Of a stretch of DNA of 64,000 bases, positions 34,498-42,504 are shown one piece after another. The notes beneath the pieces were generated by a model. The model worked only from the letters and a program-made list of their open reading frames with translations. It searched no databases and was not told the DNA's origin. Within the stretch, counting starts at the first letter, position 1. Each line of letters begins with the position of its first letter. Origin of the DNA: Bradyrhizobium sp. LHD-71. Its GTDB lineage: Bacteria; Pseudomonadota; Alphaproteobacteria; Rhizobiales; Xanthobacteraceae. The DNA is taken from the NCBI RefSeq assembly GCF_031157255.1, contig NZ_JAVIFX010000015.1, positions 62,001 through 126,000 of the forward strand. Reading direction: 5' to 3'. Made by a program: the position numbers and the translations under genes.

Positions 34498-34872
34498 ATG
34501 CCGTTCGCTTACTGGTGTGTGCTGATCGCCGCACTGATGCCGCTCGCTCTTGTCAGCTACGCGAAATTCGGCTCGTACGACAACCACCATCCGCGCGACA
34601 ACATCAGCGAGTTGCCGGACATGAAGCGGCGGGCCTATGCCGCGCACCAGAATGCCTACGAGAACTTTCCGTTCTTCGCGGTTGCTGTGATCACCGCCAC
34701 GTTGTTCGGCGCATCCATCTCGACGGTGAACATCCTGGCGGCGCTCTACATCGTGCTGCGCGGCATACACGCGGTGCTCTACATCGCCGATGCGGCAACG
34801 GCGCGCTCGGCCGTCTATACGGCGGGCCTGCTGGTGACCATTGCCATCTTCGTGCTGCCGGCATTCGAGTGA
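34498..34872 (+). CDS. MAPEG-family membrane protein
   Basis: 124 residues, four hydrophobic segments. It starts MPFAYWCVLIAALMPLAL, then DNHHPRDNISELPDMKRRAYAAHQNAYENFPFFA, the MAPEG signature with the conserved Asn/Glu, and VNILAALYIVLRGIHAVLYIAD. Bacterial MAPEG members may be glutathione-linked enzymes, but function is not proven. ATG 34498 has GAGGGAGGA upstream; longer upstream starts are open but have no motif. Confidence 0.9.
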   Translation: MPFAYWCVLIAALMPLALVSYAKFGSYDNHHPRDNISELPDMKRRAYAAHQNAYENFPFFAVAVITATLFGASISTVNILAALYIVLRGIHAVLYIADAATARSAVYTAGLLVTIAIFVLPAFE

Positions 34873-34948
34873 TTCTGTCTCGTCCTGTGGAGCGAAGCCG
34901 CGCATCTCGAAGGATGACTTTCGGGCCCCCACATAACCACCCCCCTGG

Positions 34949-34990
34949 CCTCATGGTTCGAGACGCCGCTTCGCGCTCCTCAGCATGAGG
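34949..34990. repeat. short inverted repeat of a second dispersed family
   Basis: CCTCATG (34949-34955) and CATGAGG (34984-34990) enclose gttcgagacgccgcttcgcgctcctcag. It resembles a common rhizobial intergenic palindrome and lies between the convergent MAPEG and VOC genes, where it may act as a 3' hairpin for both. Confidence 0.7.
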
Positions 34991-34991
34991 G

Positions 34992-35378
34992 TCAGGGACC
35001 CGGCTTGTGGCAGACGGCCTCGATGTTGTGGCCGTCCGGGTCCAGCACGAACGCGCCATAATAGTTGGGATGATAGTGCGCACGGATGCCGGGCGGACCG
35101 TTGTCTTTCCCGCCGGCGGCGATTGCAGCCGTATAGAACGCGTCCACGGCGGCGCGGTCGGTAGCGAGGATCGCGACGTGTACCGCCTTTTCGAGGCCGC
35201 CCTCGCCGCCAATCCAGAAATCCGGCTTGCCGTTGCGACCAAAGCCCGCAGCCGGTGCATCATGTTCGTGCTGCTGGACCTCCATGATCAGCGTGTAACC
35301 CAGCGGGGCGAGCGCCTGCGCATAAAAGGTCTTGGCGCGGTCATAGTCGGAAACCGGGAAACCGATGTGATCGATCAT
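34992..35378 (-). CDS. VOC-family (glyoxalase/bleomycin-resistance-like) protein
   Basis: 128 residues. One VOC beta-alpha-beta-beta-beta pair: MIDHIGFPVSDYDRAKTFYAQALAP at the N-terminus and a closing AFVLDPDGHNIEAVCH. The metal-binding His (DHIGF) and Glu (NIEAV) positions are present. Substrate unknown. The nearby regulator at 35684, with the operator-like repeats between, makes a controlled VOC gene likely. Confidence 0.9.
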   Translation of the reverse strand: MIDHIGFPVSDYDRAKTFYAQALAPLGYTLIMEVQQHEHDAPAAGFGRNGKPDFWIGGEGGLEKAVHVAILATDRAAVDAFYTAAIAAGGKDNGPPGIRAHYHPNYYGAFVLDPDGHNIEAVCHKPGP

Positions 35379-35405
35379 GCGACGCTCCAGGATGAGTTAG
35401 AGGCG

Positions 35406-35574
35406 CTAGTGTCCCGAATCCGACGTTCGCAATACTTCGCGGCACCCTCGGTGCGAACTTCGGATTCGATAAGGACACTAGCAAAATCATAATTCTAGTG
35501 TCGTTTATGGTTCAGAAATTCGCTCCTCGGAATGGCCGCACGCGATGGAGCGAATTTCTGAACCACGACACTAG
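35406..35574 (+). repeat. two adjacent composite palindromic elements (A type and C type)
   Basis: A element 35406-35481: ends CTAGTGTCC and GGACACTAG, with inner arms CGAATCCGA / TCGGATTCG and GTTCGCA / TGCGAAC. C element 35495-35574: ends CTAGTGTCGT and ACGACACTAG, inner arms TTCAGAAATTCGCTCC (about 35511-35526) and GGAGCGAATTTCTGAA (35547-35562). Each is a nearly perfect hairpin of 76-80 bp sharing the terminal CTAGTGTC. No coding capacity. Confidence 0.92.
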
Positions 35575-35631
35575 TGTAGCGCAACCGGCGGTGAGCGGGT
35601 CCGCCGGGCGCCGCAAAACTGGACAAATCTC

Positions 35632-35648
35632 CTGACAGAAACTGACAG
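35632..35648 (+). promoter_or_regulatory. direct-repeat operator of the WYL regulator
   Basis: CTGACAG at 35632-35638 and again at 35642-35648, spaced 10 bp start to start (one helical turn), 36 bp before the WYL-protein start. Direct 7-bp repeats are what a WYL/HTH dimer would bind side by side. Related pairs lie at 36504-36551. Confidence 0.55.
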
Positions 35649-35683
35649 CATCCATGCTAGGGTAGTTCATCACAGGAGCCCCC

Positions 35684-36373
35684 GTGTCGCGCGCCGAACG
35701 CCTGCTCGAACTCTTGCAAGTCCTGCGCCGCTACCGGCAGCCGGTGAGCGGGCAGACGCTTGCCGACGAGCTTGGGGTCAGCGTCCGCACGCTCTATCGC
35801 GACATCGCGACCTTGCAGGGTCAGGGCGCAGCGATCGACGGCGAAGCCGGCCTCGGCTACGTGCTGAAGCCGGGGTTCATGCTGCCGCCGCTGATGTTTT
35901 CAGAGGAAGAGATCGAGGCGCTGGTGCTCGGTTCGCGCTGGGTGGCGAAGCGCTCCGATGCGCAGCTGGGCGCGGCGGCACGCAATGCGCTCGCCAAGAT
36001 CGTCGCAGTGCTGCCGCCGGACCTGCGCGACGATGCCGACAACTCACCGCTCCTGGTGGCACCGGGCCAGATGATCTCGATCGGCGAGAACGAGCTGCCG
36101 ACGATCCGGCGTGCGATCCGCGCCGAACGGAAGATCGCCATCGACTATCGGGACGACAAGGGGCGCGACTCGAAGCGCACGATCTGGCCGTTCGCACTTG
36201 CCTATTTCGATCGCGTGCGCGTTGTCGCAAGCTGGTGCGAGCTGCGTCGTGACATCCGCCATTTCCGGGTCGACCGCATCGTCGCGTTGAACGTGACCGA
36301 CGAGCGCTATCCCCGCCGCCGCCACGCGCTGCTGAAGGACTGGCGCGATGCTGAAGGCCTCGCCGCGCCGTAG
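35684..36373 (+). CDS. YafY-type HTH/WYL-domain transcriptional regulator
   Basis: 229 residues. The N-terminal winged helix (1-60) reads MSRAERLLELLQVLRRYRQP, SGQTLADELGVSVRTLYRDI. The WYL domain has IAIDYRDDKGRDSKRTIWPFALAYFDRVRVVASW and RHFRVDRIVAL. The GTG start at 35684 follows AGGAG. The regulator probably binds the CTGACAG direct repeats 36 bp upstream and in the 219-bp gap downstream. WYL domains sense small ligands; the ligand is unknown. VOC, DUF1993 and the small gene at 36593 are candidate targets. Confidence 0.92.
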   Translation: MSRAERLLELLQVLRRYRQPVSGQTLADELGVSVRTLYRDIATLQGQGAAIDGEAGLGYVLKPGFMLPPLMFSEEEIEALVLGSRWVAKRSDAQLGAAARNALAKIVAVLPPDLRDDADNSPLLVAPGQMISIGENELPTIRRAIRAERKIAIDYRDDKGRDSKRTIWPFALAYFDRVRVVASWCELRRDIRHFRVDRIVALNVTDERYPRRRHALLKDWRDAEGLAAP

Positions 36374-36503
36374 ACCGGATTGCCGGCTTTAGACGCCGTC
36401 CGGCTTCGCCGCGCGACTGGCGCGTCATCAAACGATTGAGGCTCACAAACCGTCGCGGCCAGGCAAGCGCCATTCGGATGGCGCAGCGGCGATATCTTTG
36501 ATG

Positions 36504-36551
36504 CTGACACTTTCTGGCAGCACTCCACTGGCTACTGCCACTTCCTGTCAG
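36504..36551 (+). promoter_or_regulatory. two more CTGACAG-type half-site pairs
   Basis: CTGACAC (36504-36510) with CTGGCAG (36514-36520), and on the opposite orientation CTGCCAC (36535-36541) with CTGTCAG (36545-36551). Each pair keeps the 10-bp start-to-start spacing of the operator at 35632. The two pairs face each other 42-89 bp before the small gene at 36593, so that gene is probably in the same regulon. Confidence 0.5.
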
Positions 36552-36562
36552 CATGATGCGCT

Positions 36563-36594
36563 ATATCAATCTTCAAGATTGGGGAGATTGATAT
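36563..36594 (+). promoter_or_regulatory. two competing hairpins over a start codon
   Basis: CAATCT (36567-36572) can pair either with AGATTG at 36576-36581 (small hairpin with loop TCA) or with AGATTG at 36585-36590. In the second case the stem extends to 10 bp, ATATCAATCT (36563-36572) with AGATTGATAT (36585-36594). The longer stem holds the first two bases of the ATG and part of the GGGGAG ribosome-binding site. The palindrome could equally be a protein operator. Confidence 0.55.
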
Positions 36595-36808
36595 GAGAAA
36601 GCTGAACTTCATCCTGCTTTACATCTGGAGCGCGCTCGCATTCGCAGCCGCAAGCAAGGCCCAGGTCAACAAGCCATATGGCGAGTGGTTCAAGGTGGGC
36701 GTGCGCGTCGTACAGCAGCAGCCTTTACCGTTCGACCTCGGCCATGCGCTGCTGGCGCTGGATTCGGACGGGCGATGGCTGCACGCGGCCACCTCTATGG
36801 TGGCATGA
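36593..36808 (+). CDS. small exported hypothetical protein
   Basis: 71 residues. Signal-like N-terminus MRKLNFILLYIWSALAFAAA with predicted cleavage near SKAQ, then a short mature part with KPYGEWFKVGVRVVQQQP and FDLGHALLALDSDGRWL. ATG 36593 has GGGGAG at 36581-36586. The start is buried in the competing hairpins and preceded by WYL-type half sites, so it is probably controlled. No family recognised. Confidence 0.55.
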   Translation: MRKLNFILLYIWSALAFAAASKAQVNKPYGEWFKVGVRVVQQQPLPFDLGHALLALDSDGRWLHAATSMVA

Positions 36809-36858
36809 GCGCCCAGCAAACCTTCGGAGATTGACAATCTGCCGCTTTGCTTGCCACT

Positions 36859-37023
36859 AGTGCCCCGGTTCTAACGTTCGCAGAACCTTGCGGCGACCTC
36901 GTCTGCGAACGTTAGAACCACAAGGGGCACTACCGACTTTATAAGCTCGTGCGCTTTTTGGATTTGACGTTCGCACGCAGAACTCGCGGCAATGCTGGTA
37001 CGAACGTCAAATCCAGCGCACGA
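36859..37023 (+). repeat. best-preserved A+B composite palindromic element pair
   Basis: A: TAGTGCCCC (36859-36867) and GGGGCACTA (36924-36932), inner arms GGTTCTAACGTTCGCAGA and TCTGCGAACGTTAGAACC around cttgcggcgacctcg. B: TCGTGCGC at 36947 with GCGCACGA ending 37023, inner arms TTTGACGTTCG and CGAACGTCAAATCCA. The same A-then-B order recurs, decayed, at 25139-25293. The B end is 38 nt before the RraA-like start. Confidence 0.92.
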
Positions 37024-37060
37024 GTGCCGACGAGCAAGATCCAAGGGAGGCAAGCGGCCG

Positions 37061-37729
37061 ATGATCGGATTCCAGATAATCCAGTGTACGCGCAAGGTCG
37101 ACGCATCGACCGTCGCAAAGTTCCGCAACCTGCCGGTCGCCAACATCTCAGATTCGATGTCGCGGATGACCGCCGGTGGTGCGCGCCTGCGGCCGATGCA
37201 TGCGGGCGGCGTGCTCGCGGGTCCGGCGTTGACGGTGAAGACGCGGCCCGGCGACAATCTGATGATTCACAAGGCCTTGGACATCGCTGCCGCCGGCGAC
37301 GTCATCGTCGTCGACGGAGGCGGCGACCTGACCAACGCTTTGATCGGCGAGATGATGGTCGCACACGCAGAGCACCGCGGCATCGCCGGCCTCGTACTCA
37401 ACGGTGCGATCCGCGACTATGACACCATCCATGCCGGCTCGTTTCCGGTATTCGCCGCGGGCATCACCCATCGTGGTCCGTACAAGGACGGCCCCGGCGA
37501 AATCAACGTGCCGATCGCGATCGATGGAATGGTGATCGAGGCGGGCGATCTCATCATCGGCGATGGTGACGGGCTGCTTTGCGTGCCCTACGCGCAGGCC
37601 GAGGACATCTACAAGGCCGCGAAAGCGAAGAACGACGCGGAACTCAAGCAGATCGCGGCGATCCGCAGCGGCACCAGCGACCGGGCCTGGGTCGACGCCA
37701 CGCTGAAGAAGCTCGGTGTGATCGGCTGA
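37061..37729 (+). CDS. RraA-family protein (4-hydroxy-4-methyl-2-oxoglutarate aldolase-like)
   Basis: 222 residues. The family core is VVDGGGDLTNALIGEMMVAHAEHRG followed by IAGLVLNGAIRDYDTI, containing the Gly-rich loop and the Arg/Asp that bind metal and substrate in the aldolase/oxaloacetate decarboxylase members. Also SDSMSRMTAGG and GDGDGLLCVPYAQAEDI. The same fold includes RraA, the RNase E inhibitor, but a residue set this complete favours an enzyme. ATG 37061 with GGGAGG upstream; further 5' start codons lie within the B element. Confidence 0.88.
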   Translation: MIGFQIIQCTRKVDASTVAKFRNLPVANISDSMSRMTAGGARLRPMHAGGVLAGPALTVKTRPGDNLMIHKALDIAAAGDVIVVDGGGDLTNALIGEMMVAHAEHRGIAGLVLNGAIRDYDTIHAGSFPVFAAGITHRGPYKDGPGEINVPIAIDGMVIEAGDLIIGDGDGLLCVPYAQAEDIYKAAKAKNDAELKQIAAIRSGTSDRAWVDATLKKLGVIG

Positions 37730-37828
37730 GACAGGGTCTCTCGCAGTGACCGGTCGCCTGGGTGGCATAGGCGGCCGCAGGGCGCCGTTCTTTTCTTAAG
37801 AACGCCGATGCTTTGCATCGGCTATGGC

Positions 37829-37950
37829 GCAGCCCGGATGGCGCCTCGACACGGATTGACTCTGTGGTGTGCCGAGGAGCGGCCCATAGGCGAACGAAGC
37901 GACGCCGTTCTTCGAGCGGCTATGGCTTCGCGCCGCTCCACCCGGGCTGC
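37829..37950. repeat. nested palindromic intergenic element
   Basis: Outer arms GCAGCCCGG (37829-37837) and CCGGGCTGC (37942-37950); inside is an inverted copy of the main repeat unit (gcgaacgaagcgacgccgtt, cttcgagcggctatgg). Just upstream, GCCGATG (37804-37810) with CATCGGC (37816-37822) forms a hairpin that could end either convergent transcript. The element fills the gap between the RraA-like gene and sdhB. Confidence 0.75.
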
Positions 37951-37961
37951 CGCTACTGCGG

Positions 37962-38744
37962 CTAGACCTGCCGTTCGACCATCTTGAACTTGAGGTCGGC
38001 GATCGCCTTCGACGGGTTGAGTCCCTTCGGGCAGGCCTTCGCACAGTTCAAGATGGTATGGCAGCGGTAGAGGCGGAACGGATCCTCGAGGTTGTCGAGC
38101 CGTTCGCCGGTTGCTTCGTCGCGCGAATCGTTGACCCAGCGGTTCGCCTGCAGCAGCGCAGCCGGACCGAGGAAGCGGTCACTGTTCCACCAGTAGCTCG
38201 GGCACGAGGTCGAACAGCAGGCGCAGAGAATGCACTCGTAGAGCCCGTCGAGCCGCTGCCGATCCTCGTGGCTCTGCCGCCATTCCTTCTGCGGCGTCGG
38301 CGAGGTCGTCTTCAGCCACGGCTCGATCGAGGCATACTGCGCGTAGAAATTCGTCAGGTCCGGGACCAGGTCCTTCACCACCGGCTGGTGCGGCAGCGGA
38401 TTGACCTTGATCGGACCGTCGCCCACCTCGTCCATCGCCCGCGTGCAGGCAAGCGTGTTGGTGCCGTCGATGTTCATCGCACAGGAGCCGCAGACGCCTT
38501 CACGGCAGGAGCGACGGAAGGTCAGCGTCGGATCGATGTTGTTCTTGATCCAGATCAAGCCGTCGAGAATCATCGGCCCGCAGTCGCTCAGATTCACATG
38601 ATAGGTGTCGACGCGCGGGTTCTTTCCGTCATCGGGATTCCAGCGGTAGACACGAAACTCGCGCGTTTCGGTCGCGCCTTGCGGTTTCGGCCACGTCTTG
38701 CCTTCGGTGATCTTCGAGTTCTTTGGCAGTGTAAATTCGGCCAT
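37962..38744 (-). CDS. sdhB: succinate dehydrogenase iron-sulfur subunit
   Basis: 260 residues. 2Fe-2S ligands in [22 protein letters not shown], 4Fe-4S in [12 protein letters not shown] and 3Fe-4S in [17 protein letters not shown]. Starts [12 protein letters not shown]. Passes electrons from FAD to quinone in complex II. Last gene of the minus-strand operon sdhC-sdhD-sdhA-sdhB. 29 bp separate it from sdhA. Confidence 0.97.
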   Translation of the reverse strand: MAEFTLPKNSKITEGKTWPKPQGATETREFRVYRWNPDDGKNPRVDTYHVNLSDCGPMILDGLIWIKNNIDPTLTFRRSCREGVCGSCAMNIDGTNTLACTRAMDEVGDGPIKVNPLPHQPVVKDLVPDLTNFYAQYASIEPWLKTTSPTPQKEWRQSHEDRQRLDGLYECILCACCSTSCPSYWWNSDRFLGPAALLQANRWVNDSRDEATGERLDNLEDPFRLYRCHTILNCAKACPKGLNPSKAIADLKFKMVERQV

Positions 38745-38773
38745 CGGACGTTCCTGACGAAAAAAGGCGCGCT

Positions 38774-40594
38774 TCAGTACACCCGCGCCTTCGGCGCGAT
38801 GTACTGGATTTCATTGGTCAGCGTATAGCTGTGCACGGGACGATATTCGATCGTCACCTTGCCGGTGTCCTCGAACCACGAGAGCGTGTGCTTCATCCAA
38901 TTGGTGTCGTCGCGCTCGGCGAAGTCCTCGCGCGCATGCGCGCCGCGGCTCTCGGTGCGGTTCGCTGCCGAATTCATCGTCACCACGGCCTGACCGATCA
39001 GGTTGTCGAACTCGAGCGTTTCGACCAGGTCGGAATTCCAAACCAGCGACCGGTCGGTGGTGGCGAGATCGCCGACGCCTGAATAGACCTCGTTGATCAA
39101 CTTCACGCCTTCGGTCAGCACCTCGCCGGTGCGGAACACGGCGCAGTTATTCTGCATCACCCCCTGCATGGCCGCGCGCAGCTTTGCGGTCGGCGTGCCA
39201 CCATGGGCATGGCGGTACCTGTCGAGACGGCTGAGCGCAAGATCGGACGCGCCAGCGGGAAGGTCCGGCTGCTTGGCGTTGGCCTCGAGCCGCTCGGCGC
39301 AGCGCAGCGCAGCCGCGCGGCCGAACACGACCAGATCGATCAGCGAGTTGGAGCCGAGGCGATTTGCGCCGTGCACCGAGACGCAGGCCGCCTCACCCAC
39401 CGCCATCAGTCCCGGCACGACGAAGTTGTCGTCGCCGTTCTTGCGGGTGACGACTTCGGCATGGAAGTTGGTCGGGATGCCGCCCATGTTGTAGTGCACG
39501 GTCGGCACGATGGGGATCGGCTCGCGCGTCACGTCGACTCCGGCGAAAATCTTCGCCGATTCGGAGATGCCCGGCAGCCGCTCGTGCAGCACCGCCGGAT
39601 CGAGATGATCGAGGTGCAGGAAGATGTGGTCCTTGTTCTTGCCGACGCCGCGGCCCTCGCGGATCTCGATCGTCATCGCGCGCGAGACCACGTCGCGTGA
39701 CGCCAGGTCCTTCGCTGACGGCGCATAGCGCTCCATGAAGCGCTCGCCCTCATTGTTGACGAGGTAACCACCCTCGCCGCGCGCACCTTCGGTAACGAGG
39801 CAACCCGAACCATAGATGCCGGTCGGGTGGAACTGGATGAATTCCATGTCCTGCAGCGGCAGGCCGGCGCGCAGCACCATTGCATTGCCGTCACCGGTGC
39901 AGGTGTGCGCCGACGTGCACGATGCGTAGGCGCGGCCATAGCCACCGGTGGCAAGGATCACCGTCTGCGCACGGAAACGATGCAGCGTGCCGTCGTCGAG
40001 CTTCAGCGCGATGACGCCGCGGCAAGCGCCCTCCGAATCCATGATCAGATCGATGGCGAAGAACTCGATGTAGAATTCCGCCGAATGACGCAACGCCTGG
40101 CCGTACATCGTGTGCAGCATGGCGTGGCCGGTGCGGTCCGCAGCGGCGCATGTGCGCTGCGCCTGAGCCTTGCCGTAATCGATCGTCATGCCTCCGAACG
40201 GCCGCTGGTAGATTCGACCGTCTTCGGTGCGCGAGAACGGCACGCCCCAGTGCTCCAGCTCGTACACGGCTTCCGGAGCGTTCTTCACCATGTATTCGAT
40301 CGCGTCCTGGTCCCCGAGCCAGTCCGATCCCTTGACGGTGTCGTACATGTGCCAGCGCCAGTTGTCCTCGTGCATGTTGCCGAGAGCTGCCGAGATGCCG
40401 CCTTGCGCCGCAACCGTATGCGAGCGAGTCGGGAAGACCTTGGTGATGCACGCGGTGCGCAGACCCGCCTCGCTGCAGCCGACGGTGGCGCGCAGGCCTG
40501 CGCCGCCGGCGCCGACCACCACGACGTCGTAAGTGTGATCCTCGAAGGTGTATGCGCCGCCGTTGATATGTGGCGCGCCGTTGCCTTGAGCCAT
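38774..40594 (-). CDS. sdhA: succinate dehydrogenase flavoprotein subunit
   Basis: 606 residues. FAD fold [18 protein letters not shown] at 24-41; covalent-FAD His in [18 protein letters not shown]; substrate region [21 protein letters not shown]; and active-site Arg in a conserved [13 protein letters not shown]. Oxidises succinate to fumarate. The order in the operon after sdhC and sdhD is standard. Confidence 0.98.
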   Translation of the reverse strand: MAQGNGAPHINGGAYTFEDHTYDVVVVGAGGAGLRATVGCSEAGLRTACITKVFPTRSHTVAAQGGISAALGNMHEDNWRWHMYDTVKGSDWLGDQDAIEYMVKNAPEAVYELEHWGVPFSRTEDGRIYQRPFGGMTIDYGKAQAQRTCAAADRTGHAMLHTMYGQALRHSAEFYIEFFAIDLIMDSEGACRGVIALKLDDGTLHRFRAQTVILATGGYGRAYASCTSAHTCTGDGNAMVLRAGLPLQDMEFIQFHPTGIYGSGCLVTEGARGEGGYLVNNEGERFMERYAPSAKDLASRDVVSRAMTIEIREGRGVGKNKDHIFLHLDHLDPAVLHERLPGISESAKIFAGVDVTREPIPIVPTVHYNMGGIPTNFHAEVVTRKNGDDNFVVPGLMAVGEAACVSVHGANRLGSNSLIDLVVFGRAAALRCAERLEANAKQPDLPAGASDLALSRLDRYRHAHGGTPTAKLRAAMQGVMQNNCAVFRTGEVLTEGVKLINEVYSGVGDLATTDRSLVWNSDLVETLEFDNLIGQAVVTMNSAANRTESRGAHAREDFAERDDTNWMKHTLSWFEDTGKVTIEYRPVHSYTLTNEIQYIAPKARVY

Positions 40595-40598
40595 GAGA

Positions 40599-41003
40599 CT
40601 AGACTCCGAAGGATAGTTTCAAGATGGCGTAGATCGCAGCCAGCGCCACCGCCACCGAGAAGAAGTTGTTGCCGATGATCAGAGCCAGCTTCAGCTTCTC
40701 GTCATGGACGTAGTCTTCGATGATCACCTGCATACCGATCTTCATGTGCCAGACGCTGGCGATCGTGAACAGGGTCATGACAATAACGACGAAGGGCGAG
40801 CCGAGAATCTGCGTCGCCGCCGCATGATTGCGACCGAGCAGCATCATCACGACGACGATTACAGGTATGATCAGAACGATCATCGCGACGGCGGTTACGC
40901 GCTGCCGCCAGAAATCGCTGGTGCCCGAGCGCGCCGAGCCGAGGCCGCGTACGCGGGCGAGCGGCGTGCGTATCGAAGACATCGAAGAGTTGGGACCGCT
41001 CAT
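40599..41003 (-). CDS. sdhD: succinate dehydrogenase membrane anchor SdhD
   Basis: 134 residues, three membrane helices. Starts [20 protein letters not shown]. The quinone/haem region includes the His in [17 protein letters not shown]. The start ATG overlaps the sdhC stop (ATGA), a classic coupling. Anchors SdhAB and, with SdhC, binds haem b and ubiquinone. Ends KLSFGV, five bases before the sdhA start. Confidence 0.93.
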   Translation of the reverse strand: MSGPNSSMSSIRTPLARVRGLGSARSGTSDFWRQRVTAVAMIVLIIPVIVVVMMLLGRNHAAATQILGSPFVVIVMTLFTIASVWHMKIGMQVIIEDYVHDEKLKLALIIGNNFFSVAVALAAIYAILKLSFGV

Positions 41004-41398
41004 CGCAGGCCTCCTGCGGCAAAGGCAATGATCCACAGGACGATCGTCAGAGAGACCGAGCCGATCAGCGCCGCGCGCGTCAGCCACTCGCGCTCGGTCG
41101 GGCCGAAGCCGTAGCCAAGGTCCCAGATCAGGTGGCGCACGCCACCCAGCAGATGATGCACGAGCGCGAAGGTGTAGCCGAACAGGACGAGCCGGCCGAA
41201 CCAGCTGCCGATGAAGCCCTGGAATGTCGCGTAGGCCGCAGGTCCGGATGCGGTCGCCAGCAGCCACCAGACGAGCAGCAGGGTCCCGGCATACAGCACC
41301 ATGCCTGTCCCACGGTGAACGACGGACATGGCCATCGTCAGAGTCAGGCGATAGGTCGACAGATGAGGAGAAAGCGGACGTTCGATATGCTGTGCCAT
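41000..41398 (-). CDS. sdhC: succinate dehydrogenase cytochrome b556 subunit SdhC
   Basis: 132 residues. Starts MAQHIERPLSPHLSTYRL, with the family Ser and Arg/His in MAMSVVHRGTGM and the haem-ligand His region ALVHHLLGGVRHLIWDLGYG. Three membrane segments. First gene of the operon. The 244 bp to the divergent TSUP gene hold the sdh promoter, but I see no decisive promoter boxes. Confidence 0.95.
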   Translation of the reverse strand: MAQHIERPLSPHLSTYRLTLTMAMSVVHRGTGMVLYAGTLLLVWWLLATASGPAAYATFQGFIGSWFGRLVLFGYTFALVHHLLGGVRHLIWDLGYGFGPTEREWLTRAALIGSVSLTIVLWIIAFAAGGLR

Positions 41399-41642
41399 CG
41401 GGTCTTCGTCTGCGGATCTTGGTCCGGCGTGATTCCGGCTGTGAAAAGCATTTTCTGGCCGCCGGGGGCGCCAAAAGCCGTGCCGAAGCGGCAGTTTGCC
41501 CTCCGAAACGGCAACCATCTCTTACGAATTCGAGGTAATCAGTGCAACGGCGATTTGAAGCCGTCTAAAGTCTGCCGGACCTGCAAATTCGCAAGGCCTG
41601 ACGAGGCGTTGACAGCGCGTCGGCAAACGGGCACGGCGCGCC

Positions 41643-42497
41643 ATGGTTTCTCTTCCCACCTCCGAATTGATCTGGCTGGGCCTCACACTGGTTGCGGCCG
41701 GCGTCGTCATGGGCCTGTTCGCGGGCCTGTTCGGCGTCGGCGGCGGGGCCATCGTCATCCCGGTTCTGTACGAGGTGTTTCGCATCGCCGGCGTGCCGGA
41801 CGACGTCCGCATGCCGCTGTGCGTCGGCACCTCGCTTGCGATCATCGTCCCGACCTCGATCAGCTCATTCCGCTCGCACAACGCGCGCGGCGCGGTTGAT
41901 CTCGACGTCCTTCGCCGGTGGGCGCCGCCCGTGGTGATCGGCGTCGCACTCGCAAGCGTGGTCGCCCGTCACGCGCCCGAACAACTCTTCAAGGCGGTGT
42001 TCGTCGGCATCGCCGGCTTCTCCGCCTTTCGCCTGCTGTTCGCGCCGGACGGATGGCGGTTTGCCGACACGTTGCCGGGGACGCTGCTGATGAGCGTGTA
42101 CGGGCTGATCATCGGCGCACTTTCGGCGCTGATGGGTATCGGCGGCGGCCAGATCGCCAACCTGTTCATGACATTCCATGGCCGATCGATCCATCAGGCC
42201 ATCGCGACGTCGTCCGGACTTGGGGCCGTGATCGCGGTCCCGGGTGTGCTGGGCTACATCTACGCGGGCTGGCCCCGCGCCGCGGAGTTTCCCGAGGTGG
42301 CCGCGCTGCAATTTCCGTTCGCGCTCGGCTATGTCTCGCTGATCGGGACGCTGCTCGTAGTCCCCACCAGCACGCTGGTCGCGCCGCTCGGCGCCCGCCT
42401 TGCGCACAAACTGACGAAGCGTCAGCTCGAGGTTGGCTTCGGACTATTCCTGCTGGCGGTGAGCCTGAGGTTTCTGGTGAGCCTCGCGATAGGCTGA
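41643..42497 (+). CDS. TSUP-family (TauE/SafE) anion exporter
   Basis: 284 residues with about eight membrane helices and two similar halves. Gly-rich repeats: LFAGLFGVGGGAIVIPVLY in the first half and ALMGIGGGQIANLFMTF in the second. The family exports sulfite or sulfoacetate, or transports related organosulfur anions. Substrate unknown. Divergent from sdhC, with no evident link. Confidence 0.92.
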   Translation: MVSLPTSELIWLGLTLVAAGVVMGLFAGLFGVGGGAIVIPVLYEVFRIAGVPDDVRMPLCVGTSLAIIVPTSISSFRSHNARGAVDLDVLRRWAPPVVIGVALASVVARHAPEQLFKAVFVGIAGFSAFRLLFAPDGWRFADTLPGTLLMSVYGLIIGALSALMGIGGGQIANLFMTFHGRSIHQAIATSSGLGAVIAVPGVLGYIYAGWPRAAEFPEVAALQFPFALGYVSLIGTLLVVPTSTLVAPLGARLAHKLTKRQLEVGFGLFLLAVSLRFLVSLAIG

Positions 42498-42504
42498 GGC
42501 AGCC

